This document shows, piece by piece, positions 50,972 through 63,532 of a DNA stretch of 64,000 nucleotides. Position numbers and translations under genes: made by a program. Each line of letters opens with the position of its first letter. Position 1 is the stretch's first letter. A model generated the notes under the pieces. The model worked only from the letters and a program-made list of their open reading frames with translations, ran no database searches and was not told where the DNA came from. This DNA is from Ulva prolifera (lineage: Eukaryota > Chlorophyta > Ulvophyceae > Ulvales > Ulvaceae). Location: contig CM041203.1 in assembly GCA_023078555.1 (NCBI GenBank), forward strand, positions 1,813,481-1,877,480, in the 5' to 3' direction.

Positions 50972-53016
50972 TCAAGAACGATGCAAGCACTCCGAGGAAG
51001 CCAATCGACTTCGAGGAACACAATGAGGTGCTTCACTCCCTGGCGTGTGCAGCACTTCTGCTGGATGCTCGGATTCCTGTGGTCCGGTACTGCGGTATAC
51101 CGTGTATCTCAATGAATCAGGTCCATCAAAGAATTGTACACAGCACACGATCAAGACCCCTTGAACCTCACCTGAGACAGGCTTTCGTGTCCTCTTGATG
51201 TGCTAGGGGCGAGCATGTCAAATTACCATCACGATGAGACTTTCCCGAAGGCCGATCCTGCTGATCATGTGATGGTTGCAGACCGCAAAGCTCCTTTGGC
51301 CAAAAGTCGATGCGGTGCCGAGAATCTATCAGTGCAAGCTATAGTAAGAAAGCGGCTGTCGGAGGGCAAAACATGATTCACTCCTTGGTTGCACCCATGC
51401 CTGTGTCCGGAAAGCAACAGCGTCGGGGGCAACAATCCAGGGATCGGATGGAAGGAATCCTCGTGATCAATGGGCTTTCCGAGCGCATGAAGCGGGCCCC
51501 TGAAGTGCCCAAGATCGTGCCCGACACATGCTTCAGTAATGGATCAGGAGCATTGTCAGCCAGCCCCTCTTCCAGTCCTAAACGACCCCAGAGTTCACCA
51601 AGCTGTCGAAGGACACAATATGGGAAGCAGCGGAACAGCCGTGCATCAGAACATCGATCGACGACAGCTAGAGTCAATCCTTTGCTTCGCTGCAATTCGG
51701 TGGTGCGCCCTTAAACACTTGCACGTAGCTTGGTCAATGTAACACATAGCTCTGCCTGCAATGTACCCACTTGCACAGGTGCTGCGTTGTAGGAGAGCTT
51801 TGTGCAATTCGACGTTGCGGTCCCCAGCGATCAGCGCCACATAGCAGTCCATGGACAAGACCATGCATTTGCTTACCTGAAGCAGCAGTGGATGGATGAA
51901 CGTGAGGCTAATCGTCAGGTGTGTGTGAACAGTTCAGGCAACTGCATTCATTGGTTATAGCAGTGTATGGTACTTCAATGGAATACATCTACAGGATCTA
52001 GTAGCTGCTTCTCCACAGTGCTCTGGCTCAAATGGCCATTCAGTAGGGGCAACATTACAACGACAACAGGGAACTTCAGAGCAGATCATGGTACAGTCAA
52101 GGTGCTTTCACGCATCCTGTTCATCCAAATTCAACTTCGCAGCGCTGCATGAGTATCATGCAAGCCATGTTCAAGCTGCAATGCTTGCAGTGGCAACATG
52201 GAGCGCAGCAAGTCGTTGGAATCGTGCGTAGAAATGTCTCCATCGCAGCTACAGCTCTCTCATGAGTGCGTTAAACGCAGAGCTGGGCACGCTAAGTCAG
52301 TTGCAAGCACACCAGACAAACCGCAGTGGAGAGTGTACCGCATGAATGTGGACATTGCACAGGCAGCTCCTCCAGCAAAGCAGGACTCCAGTGCATCAAC
52401 CCCAGACCGATCCGAGTCCTTTGCTGCACAGCCGCAGCCATTGCGGCCATATAGATGCAGCGTGCCCGCCAGGCCGTCCTCTGCAAGGCCGGCCTCTGCC
52501 AATCCGACCTGTGCCAGACCATCTGCCGTGGCAAGGCCGTCCTCTGCAAGGCTACCGTCGGCGAGACCATGCTTTGCATTGGCCAGTGGGGCTGCTCGAG
52601 CGGCAGATATGGAACCTGGCGTTGGAGCGTCAGAGGCTCATGCCACAACCACACCTAGGGCTGGAGCAAGGCGCCCTTGGAGTGCTCATGCACGGTTGAT
52701 GTACACCAGTGATGAGCCCTCCCGGGTACCAGCACACGCGCTGGTCACAAGAGAGGGCCGTGCTTTGCAGCAAGCTGCTGCTGGGCTGCCTGACAAGGCT
52801 GAAATGCGGCGGCCGACATCCGCAAGATCCAGATCCAGGTGCCAGACCGGGGAAAGCGGTGGGAGTGAGCTGCTCCGTGGCAGTGTGGTAGGCAGATCTG
52901 CGTGGTCAGTGGCAGCCGCGTTTGACGCTCCGTTATGCATCGCTCCAGTAAAGGCTCACAGACCTGTTTCGGCTTCACGTGTGCGTGTTGGCAGGCAAAG
53001 GGTGCCACAGTGGTAA
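50972..53016 (+). CDS. Multi-exon candidate with RPSSARP-type repeats
   Basis: Unnamed. The clearest exon is the last (about 52192-53016). It follows a GCTTGCAG acceptor and runs MERSKSLESCVEMSPSQLQL to RVGRQRVPQW. It holds a cluster of R-P-x-S-A-R/N units: VPARPSSARPASANP, then VARPSSARLPSARP, and later RRPWSAHAR, RRPTSARSRS and HRPVSASRV. Such basic RPSSAR motifs occur in some cytoskeletal and ciliary proteins; a link here is inference. Upstream blocks likely of the same gene: about 50972-51085 (RKPIDFEEHNEVLHSLACAA, then LLLDARIPVVR), 51210-51350 (ADHVMVADRKAPLAKSRCGA) and 51373-51690 (Ser/Pro/Arg-rich). The first exon and some joins were not resolved. The stop overlaps a GTAAGT donor-like site. 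Confidence 0.5.
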
Positions 53017-53054
53017 GTTTGGACATGGCCTGAACAGTTAGCTTGAAACGGGAC

Positions 53055-55107
53055 TTACACAATGTTGAAAACAGTTTTCCCATCAACTTTCCCACTGGCT
53101 TCTAAGAATGGAGGTTTCCCTGGGCTGCCTTTTGTTGCGGCTTGGAACATCTCCTTCACCATTACTTTTGTCATCCTCCCCACGACACTCGCATACGCTG
53201 ACTTCAGGACGTCAATCACATCCCTCATGCGGCATTGGCGCAATGGTTGGTCTAATGGATCTTTGGGCCATGCCTCTCTTGCAGCAGCAGCAATTTGTGC
53301 ATATGCTGCGGGAGTCAGATCTCCCACTTGCACCTCGACTTCTGCAACACAGGAGAAAGGTACAGGTCATCTTTGCACTCACATCGGAGCACACATCACA
53401 AAACCAGTGACAGCTGCAGATGCAGCGTAGGGTGAAGTACCTGGGGCCTTCGCCGCTGCAGCGGATGTAGCGGGCTGACTTGCGACCTTCTCAGCAGCAC
53501 TAGCAAGGAGAGAAACATTAGCTCGTTTGACTGCTACAAAAGGTCCCTGCATGTCCTCTGGACGCCCTCGTTTGTTCTCACCCTCTGGCTTGCGCTCGGC
53601 CTGTGCTTCTGGCTTTTTGCCATTCGCATCCTCTTCGCTGTCGTCCTCACTATCGCTGTCATCACTATCATCAGACTGCTCCAAGTTTAGCAGAACGCTC
53701 TCATTGGCTTGCCGATGCTACAGAACAAACACAAGCGCTCGTCTCACATCAGCAGCGAGTGAGCATGGAGTTGTACGTCTGAGATACCAGTGAACAAAGA
53801 GCCAGTGGACCAGGGCCTACCTTGACACGTTTCCGTAACTTGGCCATGTGCTTGAATCCTTCCTTCTCTGCCTCCAGCTGCTTCTGTCTTTGAGCGTCAT
53901 GCAATCGCACAGTACCGCCACCGGCTTCCTCTTCATCAAGATCGATCTGGAGGTCTTCATTCTCCTCCTGTTGCACGACCATACCCTTCTTTTTGAGCTC
54001 CTTCTCGCTCTCTTGGTGCTGCCGCTCAAGTTCAGCTTCCTCTTCCTCCTTTCGCTCCTCTACAACCTCTTTGTTGACTTCTTGCTCAAGGTCATCATTG
54101 GCAATGTCTTCATCATAATCCCAACCCTCGGCCTGCACAAGCCATCAACTTGTGTAGAGCAAACAGGTTTTTGTGCAGCACTCGCTTGCACAGTACGTAC
54201 AAATACTTGATGACACGGTGACTGACCCGATCCTCATCTAATGCAAACAATTCATCTAATTCAGGCTCAAATGATGTCACTAAATCCTTGTTCTCCTCTT
54301 TAACTCGCTGTGTACTGAAAGCCTTCTGCAGGTTGTCGAACTGTGACACAGCTTTCACTTTCCTGCCCCCTCCTCCATCATCTGCAGATGTGAAGTGTTA
54401 CGCAATGAGCTCTGGGGGAATATCGGGCAGATCGTCCGCAGTAAACAGAATCGGGATCGCACCTGGGTCGTCCTTGATCTGGAACTTCTTATTAAACGCT
54501 CGAGAAACCTTGTCTTCTCGCTGCTGCTTTGCCTTGGCCTCCTCGACAAGCTCCTCCTCTGTCTTTGCTTCTTTCCTATGTTTCTTGAATACATAAAACC
54601 ATTCCACAGGCACCGCATATGTTTTGTTGCCCTTGGTGATGAGAGCGAAATGCTGCGCCTCCTGGTCCCCTGCAGCAAATGCATGCATTCAAGCTGAGCA
54701 TCGAACGCAGGCCCTAGAAGAGGTCTCAACAAGAGACCATTCGCACAAGCACCGGCTTACCCTGCCCCCCTGAGAGTGGTGTGCCCTTGAATGTGTTTCC
54801 TACATCATCTATGAGCTGATAGGCTGCCAGCTTGGAGTTCTTGCCTTTCGTGACAGGTTCGCGGCCAAGATCCCATTCCCCAGCAGATAGTTGGGCCTTT
54901 GCCTGCGCTTGCAGGCACGAGATTCTTGATTATTTAAATTTTATGTTCTCGGGTGTGATGGATCGTCTGCCATGAGATTTCTGCAACCTGCAGCGTGTAG
55001 GCAAGCATACAGCAGCTGCTACACACCATGGGAAAGCGGGCTCCAAAGAGCTCTGCGTCTGGAAATTCATTGGCGGATGGTGTATATATCTCATGGGTAT
55101 CGTCCAT
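53055..55107 (-). CDS. Transcription initiation factor IIF subunit alpha (RAP74-like)
   Basis: General factor that binds RNA polymerase II with TFIIF beta during initiation, in the nucleus. Start chosen at 55107 (MDDTHEIYTPSANEFPDAEL). The next exon at 54902 joins in phase: AKAQLSAGEWDLGREPVTKG, then NTFKGTPLSGG. About 54685-54398 follows with AQHFALITKGNKTYAVPVEW and FYVFKKHRK, matching the N-terminal dimerisation fold (...GG...YY.F...F.A.PV..WY.F). After that come FEPELDELFALDEDRVS, then GWDYDEDIANDD (the plant-type GWD(Y/F)(D/E)EE acidic motif) with a long Glu/Lys coil, and an acidic Ser/Asp run DDSDDSDSEDDSEED with basic stretches. The last exon (about 53345-53055) ends VDGKTVFNIV and would be the winged-helix end, though weakly conserved. 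Only 38 bp separate its stop from the convergent gene. Confidence 0.72.
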
Positions 55108-55820
55108 GCCCAGCAGGCAGCCCACCGATGTGTGTCAGCGTGGGACCACGCAGAGCAATTGCTGTGTTGGGTCACACAGCGGTAATACGACTGAGCTATG
55201 ATCCGATAAGACTACTTCTGAGTGTGTATGTGTGTAACCGACAATCGATGCCGTGTTGTCTGTGCAGATGTATTGAACTCGTGCAGAAGTCAGGCGTACT
55301 TCGGGATGTATCGAACAGCAAGAGTGGCACCCACTCCGCCAGCCCCGCCACTCTCAGTTCCGAGCTGTCAGCAAGGATTATTGGCGAGCGGGGTGTGAGT
55401 GATCACGTGTATTTGGCCCGATTGCAGTGCGCTGCAGCAACACTTCTGTGGCGACGGGTGCACCGAAGTTCAAGGGTATTGAAACGGCACGTACTTGCAA
55501 GAACTTCAGATGGCCGACCTTTATCAGTCATCATCTGTACATCTGTGCTGGGCGAACGGTGGACATAAGATACTGTCAGCAGTATGGCTTTCCGGAGCTG
55601 TGTTGCCACGGGCCTGGTTTTGAGGCCAGGCTGGCAGGCCACACGAAAACAATCAGACTGCTATCCACGGACACGTCAACACAACGATCATGCAAAAAAT
55701 TTCGCCAAAACAGTGCGTGTCCAGGTGTTCTGGCTCAAATAGCAACCGTCCAAGTCATTGTGCTGTAAATTACAATACATCCCCTGTGCCTAGGATGCTG
55801 TGCACAATGCAGAACCGTTG
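55108..55820. other. Spacer between TFIIF alpha and HSP70 genes
   Basis: About 0.7 kb: promoter side of TFIIF alpha and 3' side of the HSP70 gene, both on the minus strand. No supported gene. Confidence 0.45.
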
Positions 55821-58800
55821 TCACCGGAGCTCGTCATGCGATGGTGGTGATGAAGTTTCAGCGTCACCATCCTGAGGCGTTGTTGTGCTCGTTCCATTTG
55901 CTTCGGTCGAGTTGGACCCTACAGTGGCATTTGCCGTTCCGTTTGTCGCCTTGATAGCAGGCGGCGGTGGAGGAGCAGGAATCTTGTTGAGCTTTGCAAA
56001 CATCTTGGACACGACCTCGAAGCGATCTTGCAGCTCCGACACCATGTATGCAGGCTCCTCGTGCAAGGGCTTCTTCTCTTGCTCCTCTCCAACTGACTCG
56101 AGCCACGCCTTAAACTCACGTGACTGCACACACCACTCTCCCTCTTTAGACACATCACAATCCACTGCAACACACCCAACGCAAGCCTCTGTGCGCTGAG
56201 CCCATCATGGCTCAACGCTCACACCATTCGGAACGCCACATTACGAGCAACACTCCCAGCACAACAAGCAGCGGACGTCCGCACTACAGGCCACGGTCAC
56301 ACAGCCAGCTGGGACGCACCTTTTCCCGCAGCATCTCCACCCGGGTCGAGTTGAGCCACGGCCGCATCTCTGGCCAGCTGTTTGTCGCCATCGCGACGAC
56401 GTCCGTCAGCTCGAGGGCCTTCCTCATGCGGTCCGGCCGCCGCTGCATCTCGTACAGCCGTATTTGCATCGGGTCGCCCACAGCCTGCAGCATGTCGAGC
56501 TTCGCATTGAACACCTCCGCCTCGGCCTTGTCGGCCTCGGGGTCCATGTACAGCCAGTCCTCTGCGTCTGTGAGCTTCTCCTTGAAGGAGTCGCGCATCT
56601 CCTCTGTCGTCACCTGCACGTCGGCGCCGCTGCTCACCACCACCGCCCAGGCCCAGCACCAGCCGCCATGCAACCTTTGACACCGCCGCATCGGCCCGTG
56701 CTACCGAATAGGACCAACATGCGTCCACTCCGGCAACGGGCCTCTGTCGCCAGGCTGGGGACGTGCGCCAGCGGCTGCAGCTGCGCAGCAGCGAACGCAA
56801 CCTTGTCGAGGAGCCCTCTGCCGCGCACAGCCACCATAGCGTGCACAGCGACGGCTGCCGCATGCACCCTGAGGCGATCGTGCAGTTTTTCGGATCAATG
56901 GCCCTGACTCGCAGAGCCCCAACTCAAGACGATTCGCCGCCAGTGGAGTGCGATTGACACGGTACTGTCAGGGGTGGGGCCCTGGCACAGCACTGGTGCA
57001 GCACTGCCAGCGCGGCACAGCAGCGGCGGGGCGCACCTGCGCGAGCTCCTCATCGTTGTTGACCGCGCTGCGCATGTTGATGATGTACGACTCGAGGGTG
57101 TTCTTCGCCATCGCCGCCGCCGCCCGCGCGTGTTCCATCGCGGCAAACACCCGCAGCAGCTCCACGCTCTCCTGCTTCTGCTCCGCGTTCATGACCGGCA
57201 GCCCGTGCCACTCCTCCCCGAGCTGCAGCGCTGCCACGCGTGGCCGCATCACCTGTAGCATGGCCTGCGTTGACCGACCGGGACGATGCCGTCATGTGGT
57301 CGACTTGGGCCAGCAGGCAGTGGCAGGCGGAGCCACCCGGGACAGTCATGGGGCAAGTGCATGATGCTGTTGACGGCATGCTGCGATGCTCACGCGGCGG
57401 TGCATTATTGACGTACCGCCAGGGGGACTCCAATAGAGCAGTATCGCTGCCATGCCACTTGAGCGAGTGCGTACAGGCGTGAGCGGCAATGGCGGTGATG
57501 AGCGAACCTGCAACGGCGATGTGACGGCATGTGTGAGCAAGGTGGAGTATGGGCGCACTGTTTCAGGAACCTTGATCTTCTTCATCTTGGGCGCTGGGGG
57601 CTTGGTAGCGGTGGTGTTGGTGGTGTTGGTGGCGTTGCCGACGGACTCTGTTGTGTTGGCTGCGTCGCCTGTGACCGTGATGTTCTGTTTGTCTTCTGCA
57701 CAGCTCAAGCCGTGTTTGACTTTGTATCGCACAGGCGCTTGTATGCAGTGCTAACAGCGAGGTCCAGGAGCTGGTTTCCCACCACATTGTCAGTGATGGG
57801 GACTAAGATTGTATACACCGCCACCCCGAAAGCGCTTCCATAGGTCCCCACATTGCACCCCAACACACTCCTCCACCCAAACACAAACTACGGAACAGGC
57901 TCAGCACATGCACCAGCAACACATCGGCTGGAGAAGAGCACCTGCGTCTGGGTCAGGTACAAACTTGTCCACTTGGATCGTCTCCTCAACCTGGACGACG
58001 GCCTCCGCATTGGTCATCTTCAGCAGCCCGTTCGAGTCGAGCACGAAGTGCAGCACGACCTTGCCGGTCTCATTGTAGCGCTCCATCACGGAGTCCAGGC
58101 CCGCGACCGTGTACGTCACGATCTCGTCGCGCAGCAGGCAGCACGGCTTGGAGTCGCCGGTGAAGGAGAGCGTCACGCGGAAGGGGTCCGCGGTCAGCCC
58201 GGAGAACGTGACCTTGCGCTTACTGTCCATCTTGCGCATGTACGGCATCAGCACCTGGCCCCCGTTCTCCGGGAAGAAATCCTGCAGCCGCCGGCTTGTC
58301 AGGCGCACGCACTTTGGGGCGACGCATCCCTCTGCCAAAGAAGCAGCCTCAGGGGCTGTTAAAATCCAGAGTACAACTTGCTAAACTGATTTTTGCTCGC
58401 CTGGTCGCTGGGAGCGTTGCCGACATGGATAGTCACGATGGTAGCGCGAACAGTGACTATCTCTGGCAGATGCTGAAGCGTGCCAACAGGGCCGGTAGAA
58501 ACAATGGGGAGGGGGGACACACCTTATGCTCCTCTGGCACACCCGGGCCGGAGTGCAGCGCCACGCTGATCGGGTATACATTGCCGTCATGCATGCCGAA
58601 CGGCCGCAGGCGGAAGGTGGTGCTCATGTTGGCAGCCACGAGGCCCCCGCCAAGCGCCCCCGCCTCGTCAGCATCCAGCTGCTTCTCCAGCGTCAGCCCT
58701 TCCATCACGCCCTCCAGCTCGGCCTGCACGCGCGGTACGCGGGACCCACCGCCGAGCAGCTGCAGGCTGAATTGGTCCGCACTCGTGAGGTTGTTGCGCT

Positions 58801-60963
58801 CCAGCAGCTCCCGCAGAGGGCCCTTCACGCTCTCCCAATATGAGCCTGTACAGTGCACGCCCTGATGTGGGGTCTGCAGCTGAGGTCTAGTCTACGGCGC
58901 CGACTGTCGAGTGCACGCTTGTGTGCATGGGTCAAGCTGGGAGCCCGCCTATGCCCTGTACGCCACCCCCCCCCCCCCCCCCCCCCCTCCATACCCGCCC
59001 GACCCCGCTGAGCTGAGACGACCCTACCCCCGTCTACGTGTGGCCTAAGAGCTGTCGCCCGAGCTGAGTGCACTCTGAACCGACGTAAGGCTCAACTGCG
59101 TGAGTTTGCAGAAGCACCAGCTGCAACCCAGCCATCACGACTCAAGCGGCAGCAGGCAGGAGCCGTTCAGCCATATGAACAAACTCTGCACCCCCTGAAG
59201 AGCCCGCCGATCCCTCCCCTGCCGCTTGCTCCCCCACTTGTGCCATTCTGTGTTGCATTGCGAGCTGGGCAGGCTGCTGTCCCAACTGGGACACAGCTAT
59301 TGCGACCTGCCCGTGCGTGTCCCTTGTGGTTCTCATGCATACGTGCATGCCCCACGTGCTGCGCCTATCTGATTTATGTGCGGGACACCTCAGATTGGGT
59401 CAAGGCAGGAGGGTCGGCACTGCTGGCTAGCACCGGCACAGAGTGCATCGTCGATCGTGCTGCAAGCTGACAAGTGTGACAGCATGTCTTGTTGTCGTGG
59501 TACTGTTGTTTTACTGAGACACTTGTCATGTGAAAGCGGCCGGGCCTGCAAGTTTGAGGCAAGTGGAGGACAAGTGCAAACCGCCAATCTCCTCAAATTC
59601 TTGTCGTGTGATCGAAGAGATGAAGTCGATGCCATTGAATAGCTCCTCCACGATGAACGGGGCATCGACATTGGCACTGAGCATCTCCTTTGTCCGCCGC
59701 ACTGGCTTTGCCATCTTCGAGACGACCTTGGGATGTTTCAGGATGTCCTCTGTGCCATGCTGCTCTACAAACTGCATGCATACGGGAATGGGGCGCACAT
59801 CTCTCACGAACCTGATCATGACATGGGCACCACCAGCTATCATGCATCGTGGCCAGCAAGCGCCCGGCTGAAACAAGACAAAGGCCACCACGTGATCCTA
59901 AGGGGATCAACTGCATTATGGAAACAAATGGTTGGAAACCGCTCGCAAGCGGCTGTCGGGGGGGGGAGGAAGAAGATGTACCTTCTTTGCAAAGTGTCGC
60001 ACAAGCAGGCCGTCTAGAGTGGATGCTCCGAAGCCCTCATTCCATGCCACATCCAGGACTTGTACCTGGGACTGCTGCTTGGGGTTGCCCTTGACAGCAT
60101 AAGCAGAGTATCGTACAAGTGCCGCCACGACATCTGTGGAACTGACATCATACAAGATGACATTCTCAGTCTTGCCAGTGAAGTCCCGCTCGATGCCGTA
60201 CTGGAGGGCTGCAGCGGCGTGGGTGTGCAGTAGCGAGAGGAGGGACATGCCCGACAGCTCCACTGCGTCCATCACGGCCAAGCGCTGGCTGGGGCCAAAG
60301 TATGGCGGGATGAGGACCACACATGACTGAATAGACACGCCAACATGGGCCTCAGCAATGCGTTGGGCGTACGCGATCTCGGTGGCCTGCGTTGCAGAGG
60401 TTTGTTACATGCCTGGCAAGCTGTCATCACGCAGGAGAGCCACGTTATACGCTTGAGGGCCGGGTGCAGGGCCTCCCCCAACAGAATGACTGCAACAGGC
60501 TAGGCCTGTACACAATAGGAGCACGCACCAGAAGCTCCTCGATGAGGAAAGGCCTTTCAAATCCTGGTGCACGAAGGCGAATTGTCCCTCGGACTTCATC
60601 AGGGACTATGTCATAGTGTAGCAGATTATCCACCATCATCTTGGGAATGGAGGAGTCATTTGCAGGCTTCCCTATGAGATCACGGAAGAGTTTAAAGAAC
60701 TTATCTGGATGCCTCACAGACAACGTGACAGCTTCTTCTCCCACTGCTCGTTGTCCATCAACGAATCCTGCCAACACCGGGGTTTTCCGCCGACTCATCT
60801 CATTGATAGCAATGTTGATTGGAGATCGTCCTGGTGCGACAACCGAGACTTTGAGAAATTCACCGCCCAGGTCAATGGCCATGAGCCTGGCATGGCTCTG
60901 GCCAGCTGCTAGAAGCAGCAGATATGCCGCGATCAGGCCCAAACCTCTCGTTATCCAGCGCAT
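55821..60963 (-). CDS. ER-lumen HSP70, GRP170/HYOU1 (HSP70-17) class
   Basis: Large HSP70/HSP110-like chaperone and nucleotide-exchange partner of BiP. The start at 60963 opens MRWITRGLGLIAAYLLLLAA, then GQSHA, a clear signal peptide. The nucleotide-binding domain follows: RLMAIDLGGEFLKVSVVAPG and MSRRKTPVLAGF. Further exons: about 60335-59980 (VVLIPPYFGPSQRLAVMDAV, ILYDVSSTDVVAALVRY), 59780-59575 (LFNGIDFISSITRQEFEEI), 58850-58520 (LLGGGSRVPRVQAELEGV, DEAGALGGGLVAANMS), 58335-57945, about 57730-57560, 57260-57040, 56625-56325 and 56165-55821. The family's SRRKTPV and GGGSRVP signatures are present. Many N-x-S/T sequons near 57650-57700 and 55900-55960 fit a secretory glycoprotein. The protein ends PPSHDELR: an HDEL followed by Arg, so the retention signal is not terminal. 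Middle exons are much more GC-rich than the first and last. Confidence 0.9.
58965..58987. repeat. C23 homopolymer in HSP70 intron
   Basis: A run of 23 C residues on the + strand in an intron of the GRP170-like gene, the longest mononucleotide tract in the window. Confidence 0.95.
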
Positions 60964-61573
60964 TTTGGTCGAATGAATAAGGTCGTCCGCTTGCCCGCGA
61001 TTCTATGTATGCAGCACGCACCGATGCGACAAGGCGCCTCGCGCAACAGGATGGCAAACTGCGAGCGCGTCGGGATGGCGAGGGGGGCAGCGTAGCCCCG
61101 CGCGGGCCCGGGTTGAGGTGGGGCCTTGGAACCTCGCAAGAGGTCGGGGAATGAATTAGAAGAGTTCAAGAAGGTGAACGAAAGCCTGCAAGGCGAGTCT
61201 GGCCACAGCAGGTACCACGTATAAGACGGGGAAGCATAGAAATTAGATGTTGTTGCCTTTGATGCGAAAATTCACGGCACTTCAGCGATCCACTGTGAAC
61301 AGCCTTCGGCGTTGTCACACGCCACCAGCATGACGCGCACTGATACCACTTGTCAGTCTAGTGCATGCAGGTGGCTTTGCAATGGTCAGATAGATCTGCT
61401 CATATACACATGCTGACCATCGCAGAGCAGCTGAACAGATTGAATCCGAAGTCTCTCACAGTCGCTGTATGGAAGGTCATGGGCACATCGAACATTCGCT
61501 TCTTGACTTCCGAACTATGCTGTTGATGCGCAGTCTATGTGATCTAGAACAACTGCGCTCTGTGCCAGCAGTT
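60964..61573. promoter_or_regulatory. Upstream region of the HSP70 gene
   Basis: About 600 bp directly upstream of the chaperone start codon. Expected to hold its promoter and 5' UTR; no TATA box or ER-stress element could be assigned confidently. Confidence 0.3.
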
Positions 61574-61842
61574 GTAAAGTAAAGTAAAGTAAATCTGAAT
61601 TTACTGAGCCGTATCCTATTGGACATTGACAACTCCGAATTAACGGGACCACATATGCCGAAGGGGTAAACCACCTGGAAACCCCCCTCAGACGACCGTA
61701 CGCAACTCACAGGGCCTCCTCCTGTGCTAAGCGAGGTGGTCACGTACGGCCGTTTCGATTCCCCAAAGCGCACGCAGAATCGAACCCACGACCTCCTGAA
61801 ACGGAGGGGGTAGCTTTTAATCCGTCCTCAACCCATTGGACC
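61574..61842 (-). mobile_element. tRNA-derived SINE, full-length copy D
   Basis: A 269-bp copy on the minus strand, almost identical to 15435-15698 through the tRNA-like head, B box and body, with one extra TTTAC tail unit. It lies in intergenic DNA upstream of the HSP70 gene. Possible target duplication is only 4 bp (ACAA). High identity to copy A suggests recent mobility. Confidence 0.88.
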
Positions 61843-63532
61843 TTGTGATTTGTTCATGAGCAGGTGTCCACACTCCACGTCAAATCAGTCCATGCATCAA
61901 ATGGCAAGATATATACATGCCTCCAGAGTGTCCACATCCATGGCAGACACCTCAGGCTTTGGGCCCGCCAGATAGCTGGAAGGTGCCAAGTCATGGCAGT
62001 AAGTCCGTCTGCACGTCCATCTGTGCACATCTATGTCAATAAAGAATCTAGAGGAAATTTCCGTTTGCCAGCCACATTGTTTAGATGACCCTAGCGAAGA
62101 ATCTAAATGCACGAGGACACATGCCGGCAGGGTGATCCACGGGGGGGCATCCGTGTTGTCCCTGGGTCCCAGAGCTGCTAGAACCTTGAGGAGGATGCGA
62201 TGGCGGCTGGCTGTGGACTGGTCAGTGGTATGTGCGCTACAAGGACAAAGGGAGAGGCAGGTAGCAATGTGTGTACGTGTGATTCCTCTGCCCCTTTGGC
62301 TGTTGATGCTAATGCCAGATTTGGTTAAAACAGACATTCAGAAACGCACAGGGAGAATCACCAGATGATGTGTTACTCGAAGGCAGGGTTACTCACACGA
62401 CTGGGTCTCCAGCGGATGCAGCTGTTGACATCACCGCAAATATATCCCAGTTACTTCTGGATAGCTGTCACCGACATTCCTCAGCCAGCAGTGCTCTGTA
62501 GCCATGTGATTATTACTGCTTCGGCACCACTGTATATGCAACGCAAACGGCCGCTGTCTATTTATCGGTCTGGGGCCTTGCATGTGCGAGCAGTCCCAAA
62601 CCTCAAGGAACACTTGATATTGGCGGGTGGTCTGCGTGCTAGGTGATGCAACGGCAATTGTTGACGCGGCAGTGCCTGCTGACTGCTTGTACCGTGACAA
62701 TGTTGTCTGGGCATTTTGGAGAGGCCACTTTTGACGGAGTGGGGAGCTTGTTTGGTCCGAGTCGCCATTCGCTTGAGGGAAGGTGGGTCGAACCGCCCCA
62801 GCGCGCTCCACCATGTATTTCAGCCAATCACATGCAGTGAGACACACTGTGTCCAGGAGTACACCGATACGCCGGTGTCTGAAGCGTGCGTGAATTGCAG
62901 GTGTGAATGTGTTCTGCAAACGCAAGTGTGAGTAGAATTATTGTTTCGCCACGAGTCCCGCTGTAAAGCGCGTAGTCTGCGGCAGCGCTCTTGCTGAAGA
63001 GACTGTGAATCGCGTCAGCATGCGCCCTGAAGCTCAACGTGCACCGACTGCGCGCCTGATCAGCATTGCAACATAGACACACAGACTCTCATCGAATGCA
63101 ATCGATCGCTGATTGCTAGGGCATGCGCACGAGGTGGGAGCATGGCATGCTGATACCTCGTCCATTGATTCGGAAAGCCTAGCACTTGAAGCACTGTTAT
63201 GGCGATGGTGTAGTGAACCTGTAAGCATATCAGTATGTACAGTTGGCCTTTCCGGAGGAAAGTGAGATTGGTACGTGAACGATGCGCTCCAATACCACCA
63301 ACGTCCCCGCGTGCTGCAGGATGTGTAGTGACGATGCACCTCGTGCTTGCAGATCTGGTGGCTTTTGTGTACGCTCATTTTGACGTCAGTTCCGTACACA
63401 ATATGGGAATTCAAGGAGGCCGGGTATTCCAGCCATTTTGTAGGTGACGTACCACCTGCTCCTCCTGAGCGTCTCCGTGCCTGCGCCAATGTGCGGCCGC
63501 AAGGAAGCCGCTCACTATATATTGCCTTGTAG
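61843..63532. other. Spacer before the TMEM184 gene
   Basis: About 1.7 kb. The start codon and first exon of the downstream gene must lie here or just to the left of 63533, but none could be assigned. A 164-codon minus frame at 62431-62925 has no recognisable domain and was not called. Confidence 0.4.

Noticed and set aside
62431..62925. 164-codon minus-strand frame
   Set aside because: No domain, overlapping frames on the other strand, and composition like the surrounding spacer.
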